Positions 51,704 through 61,018 of a DNA stretch of 64,000 bases are shown here, one piece after another. Source of the stretch: CAYTBN01 sp964436045 (GTDB lineage: Bacteria > Myxococcota_A > UBA796 > UBA9615 > CAYRNR01); contig CAYTBN010000005.1 of the NCBI GenBank assembly GCA_964436045.1, forward strand, positions 128,587-192,586, in the 5' to 3' direction. The position numbers were made by a program, and so were the translations under genes. Position 1 is the first letter of the stretch, and every line of letters starts with the position of its first letter. The notes beneath the pieces are model-generated. The model saw only the letters and a list, made by a program, of their open reading frames with translations, was not told where the DNA came from and did not search any database.

Positions 51704-52860
51704 GTGAACCTGTACACCTACCTGGCGGACGCGACCCAGCGCTCCCCCGGGCGGGTGGCCGTGGCCGCGCCCGTATCCGGCGCCGATCCCGCCGCCAGCG
51801 AGCACGAGCAGATCACCTTCGGCGAACTCCATTCGGCCGCCGGGCGCATCGCCGCCGGCCTCGCCGGGCTCGGCGTCGGCCGCGGTGACCGGGTGGTGCT
51901 GATGGTGCCGGTCTCGGTGGACCTGTACCGGGTGGTCGCGGCTCTCTTCCGCCTGGGGGCGGTGCCGGTATTGATGGATCCGTGGATGGGCGTCGCCAAG
52001 ATGGCCGCCTGCGTGCGCCACACCGAGGCCCGGGCCTTCATCGGCGTCCCGCTGGCCCACGCGCTGCTGTCGTGGCGACCGGGCCTGGGGGGGCTGACCC
52101 GGATCCTGGTGGGCGGAGCGAGCTGGCTACCCGGCCACCGCCTCGAGCGGATGCTCGCCCGCAGCCCGGATGGCGTTCCGGTCGCCGACCTTGGCGCCGA
52201 CGACCCGGCGCTGATCACCTTCACGGGCGGCACCACGGGCCGGCCCAAGGGGGTGTTCCGCAGCCACGGCGTGCTCGACGCCCAGCACCGGGGCACCATG
52301 CGCTGCATGGGGGTGGTCGACGGCGCCGTCCACATGCAGGCCTTCCCCAACATGGTGATGAGCAACATCGCCGTCGGCGCCACCAGCGTGATCCCACGGT
52401 TCCGCCAGGGGCACGTGGCCGAGGCGGATCCGGCGGCGCTGGCGCGGCAAGTGCGCCGCTTCGACGTCACCGGGATCTGCGGCCCACCGGCCCTGCTGGC
52501 GCGGCTGGCCGACCATTGCATCGAGCACGAGACGCCCCTGGGCCAGGTGCGGCGCATCGTGGTCGGTGGTAGCGCCGTCGGATTTGATGTGGTGCGACGG
52601 CTGGAACAGGCGACGCGCCCCGGGGCGGCGGTGGTGTTGTACGGCTCCAGCGAGGCCGAACCCCTGGCCACCCTGCGCGGGAGCCGGGAGTTTCGCCACG
52701 CCCGCCGCGCGCTGCGGGAGGGCGGCGGGTTGTGCGTGGGCCGCCCGCCGGACGGCCTCGACCTGGAGATCATCGCGGTGCCTCGCCACGACGGGCCGCT
52801 CGAGGTGGACGAGGCGGGCCTGCGCGCGCTCCGCCTGCCCCCCGGCCGCATCGGTGACAT
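51704..52860 (+). pseudogene. OleC-like AMP-dependent synthetase, C-terminally truncated
   Basis: About 386 residues of an adenylate-forming enzyme. The motifs ITFTGGTTGRPKGV (A3 P-loop), VLYGSSEAEP (A5) and VPVLMDPWMG resemble OleC-type beta-lactone synthetases. The protein is cut off just before the A8 hinge: after GRIGD the frame runs unchanged into the rsmE region as an unrelated reading (stop only at 53449). The ~110-residue C-terminal lid domain is missing, so activity is doubtful. SD is GGGGAGCGG before GTG. Confidence 0.65.
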
Positions 52861-52888
52861 GAATCCCCCCCCCGCGAGGTCCCCGGTC

Positions 52889-52894
52889 TACAAT
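52889..52894 (+). promoter_or_regulatory. -10 box TACAAT, 7 nt before rsmE
   Basis: A good -10 hexamer right before ATG 52902 with no SD between them suggests a leaderless rsmE mRNA. The -35 region is a C-run without consensus. It sits exactly at the junction where the synthetase gene is truncated. Confidence 0.4.
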
Positions 52895-52901
52895 CCCGGC
52901 G

Positions 52902-53639
52902 ATGGTCGCCGTCCGCCGATTTTTTATCGAGTCGACCCCCGCCGAGGGAGGTGTCGTGGCGCTGGGCGGTGCCGAGCGTCGACACGCCCGGGTGCTGCGA
53001 CTGGAGCGGGGCGCGGAGGTGGAGCTGTTCGACGGCCGTGGGGGCGTCTGGGGTGGGACGGTGGCGGACGTGACCCGCGATGGGCTGGATGTCCGCGTCG
53101 GGGTGCGCCGCCCGGCGATGGCCGCCGAGTCGCCGTTGTCGCTGACGGTGGTCCAGGGGCTCTGCCGCGGCGCCCCCATGGACGAGGTCGTTCGCCACGG
53201 CACCGAGCTGGGCGTGGCAGGCTTCGTCCCCGTCCGCTTCCACCGCTCCACGCGGCGGAACGGCAACCTGGATCGCTGGCGAGCCATCGCCCGCGACGCC
53301 GCCCGGCAGTGTGGCCGCGGCGTGGTCCCGAGGGTCGAGGAGATCTGCGCCTTCGACGAATTCCTGTCCCGCGCGCCGGCCGGGCTGCGGCTGCTGCTCC
53401 ATCCCCCCGGCGAAGGCATCTGTCCACTCGGGGCGCTGGCCGCCGGTGAGATCCGCGCGGTCTCCGTGGTGGTGGGCCCCGAGGGCGGGCTCGAGCACGC
53501 GGAGGTCCGGGCGGCGCTGGACGGGGGGATCCGCGCCGTCTCGCTGGGGCCGCGGATCCTCCGCACCGAGACCGCTGGGTTGGCCGCGGTAGCCGCTCTG
53601 CAGGCGCAATATGGAGATCTGGGCGCGGCCGGAAGCTGA
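52902..53639 (+). CDS. rsmE: 16S rRNA m3U1498 methyltransferase
   Basis: 245 residues, with the SPOUT methyltransferase knot: VVGPEGGLEHAEVRAA and SLGPRILRTETAGLAAVAAL at the C-terminus (SAM-binding). The N-terminal PUA-like domain starts RRFFIESTPAEGG with RHARVLRLERGAEVELFDG. It methylates U1498 of 16S rRNA. Confidence 0.93.
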   Translation: MVAVRRFFIESTPAEGGVVALGGAERRHARVLRLERGAEVELFDGRGGVWGGTVADVTRDGLDVRVGVRRPAMAAESPLSLTVVQGLCRGAPMDEVVRHGTELGVAGFVPVRFHRSTRRNGNLDRWRAIARDAARQCGRGVVPRVEEICAFDEFLSRAPAGLRLLLHPPGEGICPLGALAAGEIRAVSVVVGPEGGLEHAEVRAALDGGIRAVSLGPRILRTETAGLAAVAALQAQYGDLGAAGS

Positions 53640-53664
53640 CATCCCGCGCGGTTCCCCCTATAGT
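53636..53664 (+). promoter_or_regulatory. Promoter CTGACA-N17-TATAGT, 8 nt from the start codon
   Basis: -35 CTGACA (53636-53641, 5 of 6 matches) and -10 TATAGT (53659-53664, 5 of 6) are 17 nt apart. ATG 53673 follows 8 nt after the -10 without an SD, implying a very short or absent leader. The -35 overlaps the rsmE stop. Confidence 0.6.
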
Positions 53665-53672
53665 GCCGCTCC

Positions 53673-54014
53673 ATGCATCCAAGGACCCTCCGCGCTGTTT
53701 CCGGATCCGTGACGACCGCTTTCCTGCTGCTGGCTTGCGGCTGTCCGTGCGAGACCCTCTGCCAGACCCAGGCCGACGCGTACGCCGAGTGCCTGGGTGA
53801 TTGGGGGATGACCTGGACCGACGTGGGCTACCCCGGCATCGAGCTGTACACCGAGGACTGCAAGGACGAGGTCAAGCTCGATCGGGGGCGCCGCACGGAC
53901 CAGGAGAAGGTCGAGGCCGCGGGTGAGTGCGCCGACATGAACACGATCTTGCGGGGCACCGACGACTGCGAGCAGCTGTTCGAGGACCTGGCGGCACTGG
54001 GCGGGAGCGACTGA
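53673..54014 (+). CDS. Small Cys-rich lipoprotein
   Basis: 113 residues with a signal peptide whose lipobox is LLLACGC. The mature part has several paired Cys (CPCETLC; ECLGDW; EDCK; GECADM; DDCEQL), likely disulfide-bonded in the periplasm. No family recognised. It opens the surface-protein block. Confidence 0.65.
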   Translation: MHPRTLRAVSGSVTTAFLLLACGCPCETLCQTQADAYAECLGDWGMTWTDVGYPGIELYTEDCKDEVKLDRGRRTDQEKVEAAGECADMNTILRGTDDCEQLFEDLAALGGSD

Positions 54015-54037
54015 CCGGGGGCCGGGGGGAGGCGGCG

Positions 54038-55936
54038 CTACCGCCGCCGTCGAATCCAGAGCACGAGGCTGCCGAATCCCGCGAGGGCGATCCGCCCCGG
54101 CGCGGCCCCGGCAGCCAGGTTCGACTGGCAGCCGGTCGGCTGCCGCTGGATGGACTGGAGTGGGCTGGTCTGGCTCACCGCGATGCCGAGGAAAGCCCAC
54201 GCCTCCAGATCCTCCTCGTTGTTGTCCACCACGTGAACGTACACGTTGTACTCGTCGGCCTCCCCCGGTGACAGCCACGTCGCGGTGGGGCCGTCGGTGG
54301 ACAGGAACTCGCCGCCGTCGGCGTTCCAGTTGAAGGTCAGGTCCGCATCGTCGCCCGAGATCACGGTGATGCTGAGGTTGACCTCCTCGTCGAACTTGAC
54401 CGCCACGCGGTCGGCGATCAGCCCGCCGACGATGATCAGCGGTGGCGTGTTGTCGATGCAGTCCTCGTCCGATGAGCCGTCGCAGTCGTTGTCCTTGCCG
54501 TCGCACCACTCCGATGCGCCGGTGAAGACCTCGTCGTCGTCGTCGTTGCAGTCGCCGAGGGCCTCGGAGAACCCGTCCAGGTCATCGTCGAAGTTGACCG
54601 TGCCCTCGTCGATGGTGCCGTCGCAGTTGTTGTCCAGGAAGTCCGGCGTCTCCTCCGCGTCCGGATTGACCGCGGCGTCCGCGTCGTCGCAGTCGCCCTC
54701 GGCCTCGGAGTAGCCGTCGCCGTCGTCGTCCGAGTTCTCGCTGCCCTCGTCCACCGTTCCGTCGCAGTCGTTGTCTGCGTTGTCGGCCAGCTCGATGGCG
54801 TCGGGGTAGCTCAGCGGGTCGTTGTCGTCGCAGTCTCCGTCGTCCTCGTCGTATCCGTCCCCGTCGTTATCCGCCTCGGAGATCGGCTCATCGACGGTGA
54901 CCACCAGCGACTGGCACGACGTCTCGTTGAACACGTCGGTACAGCAGATGGTCAACGTGTGCAGGCCGAGTTCATCCTCGAAGTTGCTGTCGTCGATGTC
55001 GATGTTGAACTCGACGATGCTCGTCACCGGATCCGAGGTGTTCTGCTCGACCAGTCCCAGACGGCTCGACTCCAGGGTGCAGTACAGGCCGATGTTGGGC
55101 TGCTGGGCGTCGAACGCCCGGGCCTCGATGTACAGGTCCTGGTACAGGTAGAACAGCTTGGGCTCGGTGGGATCGAGGATGTTGATCTGCGGGGGCGAGT
55201 TGTTGGTCGAGCCCGGGGAGTTGGCCGAGAGGTTGACCACGAAGTAGGGGTTCATCGCGTCGGCGACCTCGACGGTCAGCGACGAGATCTCGTGCTCTCC
55301 ACCCTCGGAGTTGAAGCGCACCGGGACCAGCGCCTTGCTACCGGCCGGGATGGGATACTCGGGCTCGCTGATCACCTCGAAGAGGCTCTCGCTGCCGCCC
55401 ACGCTGACCGAGAGCACCTCGACTTCGACCTCGCCAGTGTTCCAGATCTCGACCACCTCCTCGCGGGTGTTACCCGCGGCCACGAAGCCGTACTCGACCA
55501 GCGGCGGGGTGACGTACACCTGGGGGTATCCGGAGAACGACGACCCCATCACCACGATCACCCGGTTGGCCTCGTCCGGGTCGTTGGACCACAGGGGGAT
55601 CCAGGCGAAGGCGTCTTCTTCGGCGGTGGGCGCGAAGGTGACGGTCAGCTCCTCGTGGGACCGGGGCTCGATGCTCTCCCAGCCCGCCTCGAGGGTGAAC
55701 GCGCCGGAGGAACTCTCCTCGATCAGATCGGGCTCGAGGGAGAACACGAGCTTGGCGTCGCCGGCATTGTGGATCCGGACCGTCCGGGTCTCCGAGGAGC
55801 CGGTGGGGACCAGGCCGAAGTCGAGAAGGGTCTCGGCCACATGGATGTCCTGCTGGATCAGCTGTTCGGGCTCGTCGCAGGCGGGCAGCAGCGCAGCCAG
55901 CACGACGACGGCCAGGATCGATGCGGAAACACGCAT
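54038..55936 (-). CDS. ASH-domain lipoprotein with MopE-type metal-binding repeats
   Basis: 632 residues. The lipobox LLPAC is followed by two ASH (ASPM-SPD2-hydin) immunoglobulin-like domains (TLLDFGLVPTGSSETRTVRIHN; VEYGFVAAGNTREEVVEIWN). Residues ~240-370 form a further beta domain. Three or four MopE repeats (SEADNDGDGYDEDDGDC and similar) bind metal by prediction. The last ~40 residues hold TGCQ, a hydrophobic helix and four Arg, a MYXO-CTERM-like signal. The SD is weak (CGGAG). Confidence 0.8.
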   Translation of the reverse strand: MRVSASILAVVVLAALLPACDEPEQLIQQDIHVAETLLDFGLVPTGSSETRTVRIHNAGDAKLVFSLEPDLIEESSSGAFTLEAGWESIEPRSHEELTVTFAPTAEEDAFAWIPLWSNDPDEANRVIVVMGSSFSGYPQVYVTPPLVEYGFVAAGNTREEVVEIWNTGEVEVEVLSVSVGGSESLFEVISEPEYPIPAGSKALVPVRFNSEGGEHEISSLTVEVADAMNPYFVVNLSANSPGSTNNSPPQINILDPTEPKLFYLYQDLYIEARAFDAQQPNIGLYCTLESSRLGLVEQNTSDPVTSIVEFNIDIDDSNFEDELGLHTLTICCTDVFNETSCQSLVVTVDEPISEADNDGDGYDEDDGDCDDNDPLSYPDAIELADNADNDCDGTVDEGSENSDDDGDGYSEAEGDCDDADAAVNPDAEETPDFLDNNCDGTIDEGTVNFDDDLDGFSEALGDCNDDDDEVFTGASEWCDGKDNDCDGSSDEDCIDNTPPLIIVGGLIADRVAVKFDEEVNLSITVISGDDADLTFNWNADGGEFLSTDGPTATWLSPGEADEYNVYVHVVDNNEEDLEAWAFLGIAVSQTSPLQSIQRQPTGCQSNLAAGAAPGRIALAGFGSLVLWIRRRR

Positions 55937-55951
55937 GGGCAGCTCCGAACC

Positions 55952-55976
55952 AAAACCGACTCTATCTATCGGTTTT
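55952..55976. promoter_or_regulatory. 8-bp inverted repeat in the divergent region
   Basis: AAAACCGA (55952-55959) and TCGGTTTT (55969-55976) flank a 9-nt loop. It lies 16 nt before the minus-strand ATG at 55936. On the minus strand, TTGTCA (55978-55983) and TAGAGT, 15 nt apart, could form a promoter overlapping it. It may be an operator; as an RNA hairpin it would also resemble a weak terminator for + transcripts. Confidence 0.35.
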
Positions 55977-56130
55977 TACTGACAAAACCATGGCCCCAGG
56001 CCAGCGTACTTCGGGGCGAGTGAACATTAGCAGTCGGCCCAACCGAGGTCAACGCGCGCGTCGGCCCCCGCACGCACCCGTGTATGCTGTACGTGGGGCG
56101 CGCGTGACTTGAACGATAGGGAAGGCTGAA

Positions 56131-57693
56131 ATGGTTCGCAAAGCACTGCCGTTGGCGGCGCTGATGGCGCTGTTCTGCGCGGGTTGCGTGGACTACGGGG
56201 TGATCGAGGATCCGGGGGGCGGGATTCCCGGCGAGCTGGATGCGCGCATCGAGGTATCGCCCCCGTCGCTGGACTTCGGTGCGCTGGTGGCCGGTGACCA
56301 GCTCACCCGCGTGGCCGATGTCCGCTCGGTGGGCGGTGATACGCTCTTCATCGAGGATCTGTGGATCGAGGGTCCGGTCTCGTTCACCCTGGCCGCGTCC
56401 GATCTGGAGCGCATCCTGGCGTCGGGATCGAGTTCCTCGCTGCCCTTGACCTACGCTCCTCTGACCGATGAGCTGGCGGGCGGCCTGTTGCACATCCTCT
56501 CCAACGATCCGACCTCGCCGGATACCACCGTCGACCTGACCGCCAGCGGGCTGGCACCGATGATCCTGCTGAATCCGGCCACCTTCGACTTCGGCGACGA
56601 GGAGGTCGGCTGCGAGAAGTCCGTCGAGATCGAGGTCTGGAACATGGGGTCGGCGCCCCTGGTGATCGAGGACGTCGTATTCGCCCCCACGAGCACCGAG
56701 CTGACGGAGATCCACTGGTTCCCACCGGGCACGAGCGTGGATCCGGGCCAGATGCAAGTCCTCTCCATCGACTACGTGCCCACCGACGAGCTGCCGGACA
56801 CCGGCTACCTGCACGTGTACAGCAACGACCCGGCCCACCCCGACGCGCTGGCGACCCAGTTCGGCACCGCCCACCTGGCCGCCGAGGTCATCGACGAGTA
56901 CGAGCAGCAGGGCAACAACTGGACCGACATCCTGTGGGTCGTGGACAACTCGTGTTCGATGGAGGACGAGCAGAACAGCCTGGGGGTCAACTTCGGCGCC
57001 TTCCTGGACATCGTCGACGTGCTCGACATCGACTATCACATGGCCGTGGTCACCACCGACACGCCCACCTTCCAGGGCACGATCCCGATCATGACCCCAT
57101 CGACGCCCAACGTGGCGGCGGCCTTTGCCGACGCGGTCAACGTGGGCACCAACGGCGACTGGGTCGAGATGGGCTACGAGATGTCGGCCCAGGCGCTGAC
57201 GCCGCCGCTGGCCGCCCCCGGCGGCGCCAACGACGGCTTCCTGCGCGAGGACGCCGGCCTGCGGGTGATCTACGTGTCCGACGAGGAAGACCAGTCCCCG
57301 GACACGGTCAACGCCTACGTGCAGCTCCTGCAGGGTTTGAAGACCAACCCCGACCACGTGGTGCTGTCGGCCATCGTCGATCCCGCCGATTCGGTCCGCT
57401 ACCAGCTGGGCGTCAACCTCACCGAGGGGATCTTCGAGGACATCGGCAACCCCAACTGGGTCAACACCCTGTCCAACCTGGCGTGGCTCTCCCAGAGCTG
57501 GCAGGACACCTTCGAGCTCAGCGCGGCGCCGGTGGTCGAGACCATCGAGATCGAGCTCAACGGTGTGCCGGTCTACACGGGGTGGATCTACGACGCGGTG
57601 ATCAACGCGGTGATCTTCGACAGCGACTACGTCCCCGACACCGGCGACCTGATCGCGATCCGCTACAACCTCAGCGGCAGCTGCGAGGGCTGA
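56131..57693 (+). CDS. ASH and vWA-domain surface protein (intact paralogue)
   Basis: 520 residues, with a hydrophobic signal and Cys at residue ~17 (LFCAGC), probably a lipoprotein. Two ASH-like domains (SLDFGALVAGDQLTRV; TFDFGDEEVGCEKSVEIEVWN) precede a vWA-like domain with DILWVVDNSCSMEDEQ, an intact DxSxS MIDAS motif. The end ITFDSDYV... region is beta-rich. It is the full version of the broken paralogue at 58901-60446, about 1.2 kb downstream. The likely role is adhesion or extracellular matrix binding. GGGAAGG is the SD. Confidence 0.8.
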   Translation: MVRKALPLAALMALFCAGCVDYGVIEDPGGGIPGELDARIEVSPPSLDFGALVAGDQLTRVADVRSVGGDTLFIEDLWIEGPVSFTLAASDLERILASGSSSSLPLTYAPLTDELAGGLLHILSNDPTSPDTTVDLTASGLAPMILLNPATFDFGDEEVGCEKSVEIEVWNMGSAPLVIEDVVFAPTSTELTEIHWFPPGTSVDPGQMQVLSIDYVPTDELPDTGYLHVYSNDPAHPDALATQFGTAHLAAEVIDEYEQQGNNWTDILWVVDNSCSMEDEQNSLGVNFGAFLDIVDVLDIDYHMAVVTTDTPTFQGTIPIMTPSTPNVAAAFADAVNVGTNGDWVEMGYEMSAQALTPPLAAPGGANDGFLREDAGLRVIYVSDEEDQSPDTVNAYVQLLQGLKTNPDHVVLSAIVDPADSVRYQLGVNLTEGIFEDIGNPNWVNTLSNLAWLSQSWQDTFELSAAPVVETIEIELNGVPVYTGWIYDAVINAVIFDSDYVPDTGDLIAIRYNLSGSCEG

Positions 57694-57720
57694 TCGGCGG
57701 GGTAGGGGACCGAAAGCACC

Positions 57721-57749
57721 CTGGCATGGCGACGCCGTCGCGCTACGAT
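57721..57749 (+). promoter_or_regulatory. Candidate promoter CTGGCA-N17-TACGAT, 8 nt from the start codon
   Basis: The -10 TACGAT (57744-57749) is 8 nt before ATG 57758; CTGGCA lies 17 nt upstream (4 of 6 -35 matches). No SD precedes the ATG. Confidence 0.45.
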
Positions 57750-57757
57750 GACAGCCG

Positions 57758-58837
57758 ATGCGCGTCTTCCAACCATGGGTGTTCGTCGCCCTGTTGACCC
57801 TCGGCGGCTGCCCCACCGACGAGCCCGCCGACGATGACACCTCGTCGGCCGACGACGACGCGAGCGACGACGATAGCGGCGACGACGACAGCGGGGATGA
57901 CGACGACACCAGCTCGGACGACGACGACAGCACACCCCAGCACTACGCGGTCTGCCCCACCACCATCGACGTGTTCGGCTACTCCAACGTGGCGTTCACC
58001 TTCTGTGGGGGCTTCAACTTCCCCAGCTTCCCGACGGTGGAGGAGATCGCGCCGGGGATCTTCATTCCCGGGCTCGACCGCTACGACGCCACCCTGGCCG
58101 GCCACCTGCAGGCGTGGGTACTCGCCGATCCGGAGCTGACCGCGGCCTTCGGCACAGACTGGGTGATCCGCTCGTGCGCCGTCGGCGGCGGGACCATGCA
58201 CAACTTCGTCGAGGAGTCGCCCACGGAGCCCGTCGGCTGCCACGTCATCGGCGGCGCCGGGGGGCTGTACGAGCCGATGTGCACGGCCAGCCCGGCCGAC
58301 GTGATCCTCTACGCCGCCACCAGCGCCAACGACTGGTGTCACGGGGGCGGCAGCGACAGCCCCCCGGAGTTCGCCGCGGACGACCGCGACACCTTCGGGG
58401 CCCACTGGGTCGAACTGCTCGAGCGCTTCACCCGCGACCGCGAGCCGTCGATGCTGGTGGTCAGCCCCCAGCACGAGTGGCACGGCCAGTACCAGGGCAC
58501 CATCGATGAGCCCGAGGGCTGCCAGTGGCAGCGCCCCGAATGGAACCGCACCGCGGTGGACACCTGGAACGCCGACCCACCCACGGGCCTCTCCACCGAG
58601 CCGATCTTCATCGGCACCCTGCAGGACGAGTTCAAGCGCCACCACGACTGCTGCGCCCACCTCGAGGGCGTCACCTGCGCCGAGGACTCCTGGTTCTCCA
58701 ACCCCCCCGAGGAGGAGCAGCTCAACATGGGCGACGGCTGGACCCACTTCGGCTGCGACGGCGCGGCGGCGGTGGCCGACTTCTGGTTCGCGGAGCTCAA
58801 ACAGATCCTGCTGAACAACACCTTCGACTGTCCCTGA
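57758..58837 (+). CDS. Lipoprotein with SGNH-hydrolase-like C-terminus
   Basis: 359 residues. The lipobox TLGGC is followed by ~45 residues made largely of Asp with Ser/Gly/Thr spacers. The folded part has many Cys (VCPTTIDVFGYSN; VIRSCAVGGGTMHNF) and ends with MGDGWTHFGCDGAAAVADFWF, similar to the D-x-x-H block of SGNH hydrolases. FGYSN does not convincingly supply the first Ser block, so esterase activity is only a suggestion. Confidence 0.6.
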   Translation: MRVFQPWVFVALLTLGGCPTDEPADDDTSSADDDASDDDSGDDDSGDDDDTSSDDDDSTPQHYAVCPTTIDVFGYSNVAFTFCGGFNFPSFPTVEEIAPGIFIPGLDRYDATLAGHLQAWVLADPELTAAFGTDWVIRSCAVGGGTMHNFVEESPTEPVGCHVIGGAGGLYEPMCTASPADVILYAATSANDWCHGGGSDSPPEFAADDRDTFGAHWVELLERFTRDREPSMLVVSPQHEWHGQYQGTIDEPEGCQWQRPEWNRTAVDTWNADPPTGLSTEPIFIGTLQDEFKRHHDCCAHLEGVTCAEDSWFSNPPEEEQLNMGDGWTHFGCDGAAAVADFWFAELKQILLNNTFDCP

Positions 58838-58900
58838 GTCCGAGTCCGAGCCCGTCCTCAAGGGCTCCTCTGCTATCCTCCAGCCAGGGGGGGATCCACC

Positions 58901-60446
58901 ATGCTCCGACCACTCCAACGGCTTCTCCCGCTGGTCCTGCTGCTCACCGGCTGTCCGACCGAGGGTGACGACGACGACGCGGCCACCGGCACCCCGGACA
59001 TCCACGTCACCCCCCCGTCCATCGAGTTCAACCCCCTGCTCGCCGGCGAGTCCGCGAGCTTCCCGATCACCATCGCCAACACCGGCGACGCGACCCTGAC
59101 CTTGGAGGAGCTCTCCCTCGACGGGGAAGACGGGTTCGAGGTCGAGGACACGGTCGAGCGCCTGGTCGAACCCGACGCGTCGGTCCAGCTGGACGTGACC
59201 TGTGCCCCCACCGGCGACGGAGCGCTGGCGGCCGATCTGCACATTTTCAGCGACGATCCGGACACCCCCGACGTGGCCGTGGCGCTGACCTGCACGGGGA
59301 TGGCTCCGGTGATCGAGGTGGACCCGGTGGACATCGACTTCGGCGACGTGCCCATCGGCTGCGAGGTCCAGGCGGAGGCGACCATCTCGAGCGTGGGCTC
59401 GGTGGCGTTCCAGCTGTCGGAGGTCGCCTTCGCGCCGACGAGCGACGAGATGAGCGTGTCCTGGTACTTCCAGGGGGGCGCCGAACTGGCGCCGGGGATG
59501 AGCGAGATCGTCACCCTCTACTACGAGCCCCAGGACGAAGCCCCGGACACCGGCTACCTGACCCTGTCCACGGACATGCCCTCTTCGCCAACGGTGACGG
59601 TCACGGCGGTGGGCAACGGGGCGCTCGGGGCCGAGGTGACCGACGAGTTCGTGGGCACGGGCAAACAGAGCGACATCCTGTGGGTGATCAACGATACGGC
59701 GTCGATGGCCGACGAGATGGTGATGCTGGGCAACCTGTCCGGCTTCTGGGACATCCTCGGAGTGCTCGACGTGGACTGGCAGATGGGCGTGATCACCAGC
59801 AGCGCTCCGTGGCTCCACGGTGAGGTACCTGTGATTACCACCTCGACCCCCGACGGCCTCCTGGTCTTCCTGGACGCCCTCGCCATCCCCCGACCGGCAC
59901 CGACGAGACCGGGCTGGCGGCCTCCGTCGAGGCGGTGACCCCGCCACTGGCCGCGCCGGGCGGTCCCAACGACGGTTTCCTGCGCGAGGACGCCGGACTG
60001 CGGATCATCTACGTGGACGACGAAGACGACCAGTCCCCCGATCCCGTGGCCGATTACGTGACCACCCTGCAGTCCCTGAAGGTCGACCCCGACCGGGTGA
60101 GTCTGGCCGCCCTCGTCGATCCAACCCAGTCGACCCGCTGGAGCCAGGCCGTGACCTCCACCAACGGCATCCAGGAGGACATCTCCGGCGCCAACTGGTT
60201 CAACCTGGTGAGCAACCTGGCCTCGTTCTGTACCAGCCGCCAGAACACCTTCAAGCTCAGCCACACCCCGGTCGTGGAGAGCCTGGCTGTCTGGACCGGG
60301 CCCGCGTCTCTGCCCTGGGGCTGGTACTACGACGCGGTGCTCAACGCGGTGACGCGGTGCTCAACGCGGTGGTTCTCGGCCCGTACTACCTGCCGGGGGC
60401 GGGGGGCATTGTCACCGTGACCTACAACGTGGCGGAGGGCTGCTGA
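58901..60446 (+). pseudogene. ASH-vWA surface protein, broken by a 1-base loss and a 20-bp duplication
   Basis: It begins with a lipoprotein signal (LLLTGC), an Asp-rich linker and ASH domains (SIEFNPLLAGESASFPITI), then a vWA-like segment whose DxSxS is altered (NDTASM). The frame breaks at a C5 run (59887-59891), where one more C restores the paralogue's reading into TPPLAAPGGPND. Near the end a 20-bp tandem duplication (60331-60370) shifts the frame again; without it the protein ends VAEGC at TGA 60444. Open pieces are 58901-59938 and 59935-60420. Confidence 0.75.
60331..60370 (+). repeat. Exact 20-bp tandem duplication
   Basis: 60331-60350 and 60351-60370 are identical (starting GACGCGGTGC). 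As 20 is not a multiple of three, the copy destroys the frame of the ASH-vWA gene. Removing one copy restores a normal C-terminus like that of the paralogue. Confidence 0.9.
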
Positions 60447-60457
60447 AGGGAGGGGGC

Positions 60458-61018
60458 CTACAAGCCGAGCGATTCGAGGATCGGGACGGCCTTGTCGCCC
60501 GCGTTCTTGCGCAGGTCCAGCGCGGCGTTCACCGCCACCAGGGTGCGTTGCCGCTCGCGGAACTCTCCGCAAAGGCGCTGGACCTCGGGGGCGGTCGGGT
60601 CCCCTTGTTCGAGCAGCCAGTCCAGCACCTCCGGCCAGCGCCAGAAGCGTCGCCGCGATGTGGTGAGGACCGGCGGGGGGAACGTGCCGGGGCCCCGGTC
60701 ACCCTTGACGAGCAGGTGGACGTGTTGCCGGGTCACGCCGATGACCTGGGCGATGTCCGGGATCGAGACCAGATCGTCCGGTTCGATCCGCGCGATGCGG
60801 ACGCCGCGGCCCGCGATCACGGACTCGACGTCGCGGATCGCGGACACGATCGCCTCCAGGAGGGTGCCCGCCTCGCGGTCGAACTCCAGCCGAGTGACCC
60901 CGTCGCGGGTCGACAGGATGCCGTCGTCACATCCAGCCCCGTAGAGGGACTCCGCGAGCTCCTCGCTCCGGTCGTCCGTGACTCCGCCCAGGACGACGCC
61001 GAACTCGTGGATGGTCAT
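60458..61018 (-). CDS. Putative antitoxin/regulator with HTH domain, paired with HicA-like toxin
   Basis: 186 residues. Residues ~1-75 form a compact domain (EELAESLYGAGCDDGILSTRDG; LEFDREAGTLLEAIVSAI), then a MerR/AlpA-like HTH (LVSIPDIAQVIGVTRQHVHLLV) with the pattern FPPPV...RRFWRWPEVLDWLLEQG. The C-terminus is helical. The gene overlaps the upstream 79-residue gene by 4 nt (ATGA). Such pairs occur widely and resemble toxin-antitoxin modules, with this protein as the DNA-binding repressor. Experimental function is unknown to me. Confidence 0.65.
   Translation of the reverse strand: MTIHEFGVVLGGVTDDRSEELAESLYGAGCDDGILSTRDGVTRLEFDREAGTLLEAIVSAIRDVESVIAGRGVRIARIEPDDLVSIPDIAQVIGVTRQHVHLLVKGDRGPGTFPPPVLTTSRRRFWRWPEVLDWLLEQGDPTAPEVQRLCGEFRERQRTLVAVNAALDLRKNAGDKAVPILESLGL

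Noticed and set aside
52870..53449. Translation of the synthetase frame continuing through the rsmE region
   Set aside because: The residues after GRIGD are Arg/Pro/Gly-rich and do not match any synthetase domain; rsmE is clearly the real gene there.
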